Shown here in pieces: positions 52,628 through 57,679 of a stretch of 57,679 nt of DNA. The stretch spans positions 1 to 57,679 of the forward strand of contig JAFULF010000020.1 of NCBI GenBank assembly GCA_017483225.1, given 5' to 3'. Positions within the stretch are counted from its first letter, which is position 1. Each line of letters begins with the position of its first letter. The position numbers and the translations under genes are program-made. The DNA is from Alistipes sp. (GTDB lineage Bacteria > Bacteroidota > Bacteroidia > Bacteroidales > Rikenellaceae). The notes under the pieces were generated by a model. The model saw only the letters and a list, made by a program, of their open reading frames with translations. It did not search any database and was not told the origin of the DNA.

Positions 52628-55300
52628 ATGAAAAAAGGTATTAAGATTCTGGGCGTGACCATCCTGGTCATTCTGGCTCTGATGCTGGTTGTGCCGATGG
52701 CACTCAGCGGTAAGATTGGCGACATTGTCAAGCGTGAGGCGAATGCTATGCTCAATGCGCAGGTCGATTTCGAGAAGCTCGACATCTCGCTCTTTCGCCA
52801 CTTCCCGAATGCCTCGCTCGAACTCGTCGATTTCAGCGTCACGGGTATCGCACCATTTGAGGGCGAGAGGCTTGTGGCTGCCAAGCGTGTCGAGGTCGCC
52901 GTCGATTTATTCTCCATCTTCGGCGAGAGCTTCGAGGTGGGCAAGGTGTGGCTTGTCGCTCCGGAGCTCTATGGTCGGGTGCTTGCCGACGGGAGTGTGA
53001 ACTGGGATATTATGAAGCCGTCGGAGGAGGGTGCCGAGGAGGGTGCTGCCGAGCCGGAGAGCACCGAGGAGGCTGACGGGGAGTCGTCACTGCGCCTCTC
53101 GCTCCGAAGCCTCAAAATCCGTGATGCCAAGATATACTATACCGACGAGCAGAGCAACCTGCACTTCCATACGGCACCGCTCAACCTCTCGCTCTCGGGC
53201 GACCTCTCTGCCGCCGAGACGACGTTGGCACTCTCTGCCGATGCTGCCGACATCACCCTCCGCAGTGGCGATATGACCCTCGCCTCGGGCATCCGTGCGG
53301 TGCTCGATGGTGCCGTGGCGGCCAATCTGGCGACGGAGCGTTATGCGCTGCAACAGATGCGTCTGGGTGTCAATAATGTAACGGCGGCACTGAATGGATG
53401 GGTGCAGATGGAGGGCGAGGATATCGTTACGGATATTACGCTCGACTGCTCGGACAACAACTTCCGAGATATCCTCTCGCTCGTGCCGGCATTCTATACC
53501 AAGGATTTTGAGAACCTGACGGCCTCGGGTAACGTGTCGCTCACGGGAGCGGTCAAGGGTCGCCTCTCGGGCGACAACTATCCGGCCTTCGACCTTGCGC
53601 TGAATGTTGCCGACGGCTCGTTCAAGTATGCCGACCTGCCAAAGAGCGTGTCGGATATCGTGCTTGCACTCGCACTGCATAACCCCGGTGGCGACCTCGA
53701 TGCCACGACGCTCAACATCTCACGCTTTGGTGCCGCCTTCGCCGGCAATACCGTTGGTGCTACGTTGAAGGCCTCGACACCTATGAGCGACCTCGCCTTT
53801 GCCGCCTCGGTGGATGGCCGCCTCGACCTCGGTAGCATCAAGGAGGTCTATCCTTTGGAGGATATCTCGCTTGCGGGTATCATCTCTGCCGATATGAGTG
53901 CCTCGGGCCGTATGTCGCACATAGACAAGGGGGCCTACGATAAGATTCAGACGGCGGGCCGTCTCGGCGTGGAGGGTATGAACGTGAACTACGGCTCACT
54001 GCCACCTATTGCTATCGAGCGTGCCGTTGCTACGGTAAACCCAAGTCGGTTGGCATTGGAGAGCCTCGATGTGAAGATTGGGGAGAGTGATCTCTCTGCA
54101 AATGGCTTACTCTCAAACTATTGGGGATGGCTACTGCGTGATGATACGCTGTCGGGCACGCTCAACGTGCGCTCGTCACTCATAGATGCCAACGCCCTTA
54201 TGGCGGGCCTTACGGACGAGGAGGAGCCTGCCGCAGAGCAGGGTGCCGAGCCGAAGTCCGAGGATACGGAGGCGGAGCAGGCCTCCGAGGCTCCGGCATC
54301 GGTTATCGAGGTGCCGAAGAACCTCTCGCTGCTGCTCAACAGCCGATTCGACAAGGTGCTCTTCGAGAAGATGGTCATTGAGAACCTCAGGGGGGCAATC
54401 TCTATGCGTGGCGGTTGTTTGAGCCTCGACAACCTTACGATGCGCCTGTTTGACGGTACGGCAACCGCCTCGGCATCATACTCCACGGAGGATGTGACCT
54501 CACCGGCGGTGGCTCTGGATGCGAAGTTCTCGGAGGCATCCTTCAAGCGCACCTTCGAACAGTTGGAGATGATGCAGAGCATAGCCCCCGTGTTCGAGAA
54601 GATTGAGGGCACATATACGATGTCGCTCGTGGCAAATATGCGCCTCGACGAGCAGATGTCGCCCGTGCTCGGCAGCATCAACGGCAAGGGCCAGATTCGC
54701 TCGGGACACTTCTCGCTCTCGAATGTGGCGGCGGTGGATGCTCTGGCGAAGGTTGTCGGCGGCGGTACGCTCGACAAGTTCCAGACTTCGGAGCCTACGC
54801 TTGTCAGCTTTACCATCGTGGACGGCAACGTCGTGACCAAGCCTTTCGACGTGAAGGTGGGCAAGACGAAGCTGACCCTCTCGGGACTCACTGGGCTGGA
54901 TAGCCGCATAGATTATAACGTGGAGGTTGCTCTGCCGAACAACCTGACCCTTGCGGGTAAGATAGGCGGCACGTTTACCTCTCCGAAGGTGACGCTCGAT
55001 GCTGCCAAGACCGTCGAGGCGGCCCTTGCGAATGCCGGCATCACGAAGCAGAGTGTCGGCGAGGAGTTGCAGAAGCAGGCCGATGCACTGATTGCCGAGG
55101 CAGAGAAGGCGGGAGCCAAGCTCGTGGCGGCGGCGCAGGCCGAGAGCGACAAACTCGTGGCGAAGAGCTCCAACCCGATAGCCAAGGCGGCGGCGCAGGT
55201 GGCAGGCAAGAAACTTGTGCAGGAGGCGGAGAAGCAGTCGCAGAGACTTATAGACGAGGCCCGTAGAAAGGCCGCCGAACTGCTGCAACAGAAGCAGTAA
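52628..55300 (+). CDS. AsmA family envelope protein
   Basis: The 890-residue protein has an N-terminal membrane helix (ILGVTILVILALMLVVPMAL) and a long periplasmic region. It contains an AsmA N-terminal domain (LDISLFRHFPNASLELVDFS) and an AsmA C-terminal domain near 640-780 (LNGKGQIRSGHFSLSNVAAV-like). These proteins resemble bridge-like lipid carriers between the two membranes. Two acidic Glu/Ala linkers interrupt the body. The last 75 residues are a repeated amphipathic Ala/Lys/Glu helix (EKAGAKLVAAAQAESDKLVA and on). It has its own promoter and a terminator after it. Confidence 0.9.
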   Translation: MKKGIKILGVTILVILALMLVVPMALSGKIGDIVKREANAMLNAQVDFEKLDISLFRHFPNASLELVDFSVTGIAPFEGERLVAAKRVEVAVDLFSIFGESFEVGKVWLVAPELYGRVLADGSVNWDIMKPSEEGAEEGAAEPESTEEADGESSLRLSLRSLKIRDAKIYYTDEQSNLHFHTAPLNLSLSGDLSAAETTLALSADAADITLRSGDMTLASGIRAVLDGAVAANLATERYALQQMRLGVNNVTAALNGWVQMEGEDIVTDITLDCSDNNFRDILSLVPAFYTKDFENLTASGNVSLTGAVKGRLSGDNYPAFDLALNVADGSFKYADLPKSVSDIVLALALHNPGGDLDATTLNISRFGAAFAGNTVGATLKASTPMSDLAFAASVDGRLDLGSIKEVYPLEDISLAGIISADMSASGRMSHIDKGAYDKIQTAGRLGVEGMNVNYGSLPPIAIERAVATVNPSRLALESLDVKIGESDLSANGLLSNYWGWLLRDDTLSGTLNVRSSLIDANALMAGLTDEEEPAAEQGAEPKSEDTEAEQASEAPASVIEVPKNLSLLLNSRFDKVLFEKMVIENLRGAISMRGGCLSLDNLTMRLFDGTATASASYSTEDVTSPAVALDAKFSEASFKRTFEQLEMMQSIAPVFEKIEGTYTMSLVANMRLDEQMSPVLGSINGKGQIRSGHFSLSNVAAVDALAKVVGGGTLDKFQTSEPTLVSFTIVDGNVVTKPFDVKVGKTKLTLSGLTGLDSRIDYNVEVALPNNLTLAGKIGGTFTSPKVTLDAAKTVEAALANAGITKQSVGEELQKQADALIAEAEKAGAKLVAAAQAESDKLVAKSSNPIAKAAAQVAGKKLVQEAEKQSQRLIDEARRKAAELLQQKQ

Positions 55301-55323
55301 TGAAAATATAACCGTTCAAGGTC

Positions 55324-55376
55324 GAAAATCGACCGCTCGCAGTGATAAACACACCGCCGGCGGTCGATTCTCTTTT
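55324..55376 (+). terminator. Intrinsic terminator after the AsmA-like gene
   Basis: AATCGACCG (55327-55335) pairs with CGGTCGATT (55361-55369), with a 25-nt loop, and is followed by CTCTTTTTAT. It isolates the AsmA-like gene from the peptide-lipoprotein unit downstream. Confidence 0.8.
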
Positions 55377-55500
55377 TATATAGGTACGGGCGGTCGTAAA
55401 ATGCTTAATTTCGCAAACTTAAATTAATTTGCTACACATCCGCCGAAGGTGGTGGTTATGCATAAAATTATAACAAACTCAACACATAATTTAACAAACA

Positions 55501-55644
55501 ATGAAAAAGCAAAATCTTTACATCGCACCACAAGTAAACGCTTTGGGTGTACGTTTTGAGGGTGGCTTTGCTCTCTCCGGCATTGTCGGTGGTAGCGGCG
55601 CTTTCTCCGATTATGCGGAGGAGAACCTTGAATGGCAGAAGTAA
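55501..55644 (+). CDS. Small 47-residue peptide of unknown function upstream of a surface lipoprotein
   Basis: The ORF starts ATGAAAAAGCAAAATC and encodes MKKQNLYIAPQVNALGVR, a Gly/Phe segment with two GG pairs (residues 21-22 and 30-31) and an acidic tail ending in NLEWQK. It lies 25 bp before the lipoprotein ATG on the same transcript. The leader region 55381-55500 is AT-rich with a small hairpin CCGCC / GGTGG (55440-55452). The second GG pair would fit a double-glycine leader cut, releasing SGAFSDYAEENLEWQK, but no transporter or modifying enzyme is nearby. Short MKK-x-Y-x-x-P peptides before surface lipoproteins are, as far as I know, frequent in Bacteroidales and unexplained. Codon use suggests that it is translated. 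Confidence 0.65.
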   Translation: MKKQNLYIAPQVNALGVRFEGGFALSGIVGGSGAFSDYAEENLEWQK

Positions 55645-55669
55645 TTAATCGAAAAACAAGAACAAAACT

Positions 55670-57502
55670 ATGAAGAAGATTTACTCTTACCTGCTCGCAG
55701 CCCTCGCATTCGTGGGCGCAGCATCGTGCTCGGACCTCCCTGCCGGAGGTGACGACACCCAACTCGGCGATGACGTGGTAACCATCATCGCAACCGGTGA
55801 CACTTTGACCAAGACAGTTCTTACCGATGGCGTTAAGACCTACTGGAATGCAGGCGATGCTTTGGCTGTATTCTCGGGCGACAACACCGTTAAGAAGTTC
55901 GAGACTGCTATCACAGCACCTGCTGCATCGGCAGCCTTCACCTACGCTGTTGGCGACTTCGTAATCCCTACAACAGGATTTATCGCAATCTATCCTTACT
56001 CTGCCGCTTCGGCTGCAACCAACGACCTCGCAACCACTATGATTGGCTCGTTGGAGATGCCTGCAACGCAGACCGCCGTAGCAGGTGGCTTTGACCCTGC
56101 TGCCGCTCTGGCATTGTCGCTCGGCGCAGACCCGGAGGCTATGCAGTTCAACAACCTCTGCGCTTTGGTTAAGTTCACGGTTAAGAAGGAGGGTGTTCAG
56201 ACCGTAACCCTCACCGCTACCGGTGGCGAGGCCTTGGCAGGTACTGCGTCTATCTTCAACTACGCTATGCAGCCTACGTTGAGCGTCACTACAAACAAGG
56301 TTAGCACCATCACCTTGAATGGTCCATTCGAGGTTGATAAGACCTACTATATCGCTGTTGCTCCTGCAACTTTGGAGTCGGGCGCAAGCCTCTCGTTTGA
56401 TGGTGAGGTTGCTCTCTCTACTACCGAGAAGACCGTGTTCGAGGCTAACACAATCTATAACCTCGGCGAGGCAAATGTTGAGGATGAGGTTGTAACCCCT
56501 TCTTATCCTATAAGCGAGTGGGGCCTTGTTGGTAGCCATCAGGGTTGGGATTTGGGTAACCTTACTACAATGTATGTTATTGATGAGTATCAGGTAGCTC
56601 TCAACTTCACCGTTACCGAGAGTACAACATTTAAGTTCGCTCCTGTTGCAAATGGTGGCTCTTGGGATAACGTTAAGGGTAGCCCTGTTGCAGCAACTAC
56701 TAACGATGCAATTGGCGAGTGGTCATATACAGGCTCGAACGATATCACTGTTGCTGCCGGCTCGTATGATGTATATTTCGATGCTACCAACAGCCAGTTT
56801 GCAATCGTTGTGGCAGGTGCTGCTGTACCTGAGAAGCCGGTTGTAACCACAACCTACAAACTCTATTTCTACAACTACGCAGGATGGTCTGCTGTAAACC
56901 TCTGGGCTTGGAGCGCATCTGCTAACTATACAGGCGGTACTTGGCCAGGCATTCTCCTCTCTACTACCGAGAAGGTTGGCGAGTACGACTATCTTGTATA
57001 TGAGATGCCTGCGGCTGCTGTTGACCAGTCGATACAGTGTATTTGTAGCGGTGATGGCGCACAGACCAGCGACTCGGAGGCATTTATCCTGAATAAGGAT
57101 TACTATTTTCGTATAAATGCAACCTCGTTGACTATGCTTGATGACCCATCAAATCCTCTTCCAGAGGTGGTTGTTCCTACAACTCCGCAGTTGTACCTCA
57201 AACCAAACTCTAACTGGTTGCAGGCGAGCGCTCGCTTTGCGGTATACTATTTCAACAACTCAACGGGTAAGAATGAGTGGCTGTCAATGACTGATGAGGA
57301 TGGCGATGGAATCTATTCGTGCGACCTCAAAGATTATCCAAATGTAATCTTCTGCCGTATGGATCCGGGCACTACCACCAATGGTTGGGATACTAAGTGG
57401 AACCAGACCAGCGACCTTACCGTTCCTACCGATGGCAAGAACCTCTATACTGTTGCTGACGGTTCGTGGGATAAGGGCGGCGGTACTTGGAGTACTAAAT
57501 AG
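55670..57502 (+). CDS. Mosaic surface lipoprotein: fimbrillin-like domain plus putative carbohydrate-binding modules
   Basis: The 610-residue protein has a lipoprotein signal with Cys20 (ALAFVGAASC). Residues about 35-270 resemble fimbrillin-family N-terminal domains (TLTKTVLTDGVKTYWNAGD, GFIAIYPYSA). A SusE/SusF-like segment at about 283-378 begins ISEWGLVGSHQGWD. A module at 395-504 (YFYNYAGWSAVNLWAWSAS, GGTWPGILL) resembles starch-binding CBM26-like domains. The last, 505-610, begins TPQLYLKPNSNW and contains a possible Ca-binding loop TDEDGDGIYS. It is probably exposed on the outer membrane and binds a polysaccharide. Codons are those of abundant proteins. No susC/susD genes are visible. 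It follows the 47-residue peptide gene. Confidence 0.8.
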   Translation: MKKIYSYLLAALAFVGAASCSDLPAGGDDTQLGDDVVTIIATGDTLTKTVLTDGVKTYWNAGDALAVFSGDNTVKKFETAITAPAASAAFTYAVGDFVIPTTGFIAIYPYSAASAATNDLATTMIGSLEMPATQTAVAGGFDPAAALALSLGADPEAMQFNNLCALVKFTVKKEGVQTVTLTATGGEALAGTASIFNYAMQPTLSVTTNKVSTITLNGPFEVDKTYYIAVAPATLESGASLSFDGEVALSTTEKTVFEANTIYNLGEANVEDEVVTPSYPISEWGLVGSHQGWDLGNLTTMYVIDEYQVALNFTVTESTTFKFAPVANGGSWDNVKGSPVAATTNDAIGEWSYTGSNDITVAAGSYDVYFDATNSQFAIVVAGAAVPEKPVVTTTYKLYFYNYAGWSAVNLWAWSASANYTGGTWPGILLSTTEKVGEYDYLVYEMPAAAVDQSIQCICSGDGAQTSDSEAFILNKDYYFRINATSLTMLDDPSNPLPEVVVPTTPQLYLKPNSNWLQASARFAVYYFNNSTGKNEWLSMTDEDGDGIYSCDLKDYPNVIFCRMDPGTTTNGWDTKWNQTSDLTVPTDGKNLYTVADGSWDKGGGTWSTK

Positions 57503-57544
57503 TCTGCTTGGACAGATAGAGAGAAACGAGTCGGAATTATGAAT

Positions 57545-57679
57545 TGACCCCAAAAGATTAGACAAAAAACTTTTGGGGTTTCTTTATGCGCAAAAAACAC
57601 GATTATGGAGCATTGCTCAAATATATGAGGATGCTCGAAGATGGCTATTCGATAGATTGCATTCATAAACATTATGGTA
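57545..57679 (+). mobile_element. Left end of an IS3-family (IS150-like) insertion sequence, cut by the window edge
   Basis: TGACCCCAAAAGATTAGACA (57545-57564) resembles the terminal repeat of IS150-group elements. It is followed by an inverted CTTTTGGGGT (57570-57579) that can fold with it, and then an orfA-like start. The element begins 42 bp past the lipoprotein stop; the duplication cannot be seen because the other end is outside the window. Confidence 0.75.
57586..57679 (+). CDS. Transposase OrfA N-terminus (IS3 family), partial
   Basis: Thirty-one codons are visible, starting MRKKHDYGALLKYMRMLEDG and continuing with YSIDCIHKHYG. This is the helix-turn-helix of IS3-family OrfA: a basic start, a long helix and the recognition helix. 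The gene runs out of the window. OrfA binds the IS ends and is normally fused to OrfB by a -1 frameshift. Confidence 0.72.
   Translation, partial: MRKKHDYGALLKYMRMLEDGYSIDCIHKHYG

Noticed and set aside
55424-56539. 371-residue minus-strand open frame at the right end
   Set aside because: It lies opposite the lipoprotein and peptide genes and is Cys/Arg-rich noise.

Overview
The window looks like a chromosomal contig of a Bacteroidales bacterium, most likely Alistipes or another Rikenellaceae member. The evidence is the GC-rich coding sequence, repeated Bacteroidetes-type promoters (TAnnTTTG at -7, sometimes TTG about 20 bp upstream), a MurF-alanine racemase fusion, an LptD of the Bacteroidetes type, and an Rnf operon led by an RseC-like gene. 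The genus is inferred; there is no rRNA to confirm it. Both ends read outward into insertion-sequence-like DNA: a frameshifted zinc-ribbon start at 1-62 on the minus strand and an IS3-type left end from about 57545. The contig was therefore probably broken at repeats. All gene coordinates include the stop codon.

Layout. Positions 1-589 hold the IS remnant, a nested inverted repeat and the first copy of a dispersed palindromic repeat. Positions 590-2546 (minus) form a small envelope-stress-like operon, PspC / PadR / PspC, behind its own promoter. Positions 2694-11955 (minus) run lptD, grpE, dnaJ, a small membrane protein, mutL, a rhomboid protease, a membrane-anchored EEP hydrolase and a YhcH-family protein, ending at a clear terminator. 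Diverging from lptD, 12099-19887 (plus) is a tight operon: SPOR-tailed cell-wall amidase, MlaD, MutS2, MurF-Alr fusion and an RsmI-like methyltransferase. Positions 20218-27317 (minus) carry nadE, rseC and rnfBCDGEA, closed by a strong hairpin. A GH13 amylase follows at 27376-28668 (minus).

Positions 28930-32630 (plus) carry an outer-membrane polysaccharide export lipoprotein, a Wzc-like tyrosine kinase and a small HAD protein, with no glycosyltransferases nearby. Positions 32775-38878 (plus) are sufBCDS, tmk and a DoxX/MauE-like membrane protein. An intergenic stretch with 9-bp tandem repeats and an OsmC gene separate this from a periplasmic TPR protein, an outer-membrane beta-barrel and a PH-domain membrane protein (39785-45104). 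Positions 45262-48023 hold the translation genes rplM-rpsI-rpsB-tsf, with a structured RNA leader before rpsB. After that come a solitary TonB-C protein, a ferredoxin divergent from a metallo-hydrolase and SDR pair, rlmI, a DUF4923-like protein and a large AsmA-like protein.

The right end (55501-57502) is a two-gene unit. A 47-residue peptide gene sits 25 bp upstream of a highly expressed-looking mosaic lipoprotein with a fimbrillin-like N-terminus and three putative carbohydrate-binding modules. The observations most worth following up are this peptide-lipoprotein pair, the roughly 155-bp palindromic repeat family bounded by GGCGCAA/TTGCGCC, the rpsB leader, a G9 tract in the ribosome-binding region of rnfG, and two conserved enzymes (NadE, MutL) whose expected catalytic residues appear to be replaced.
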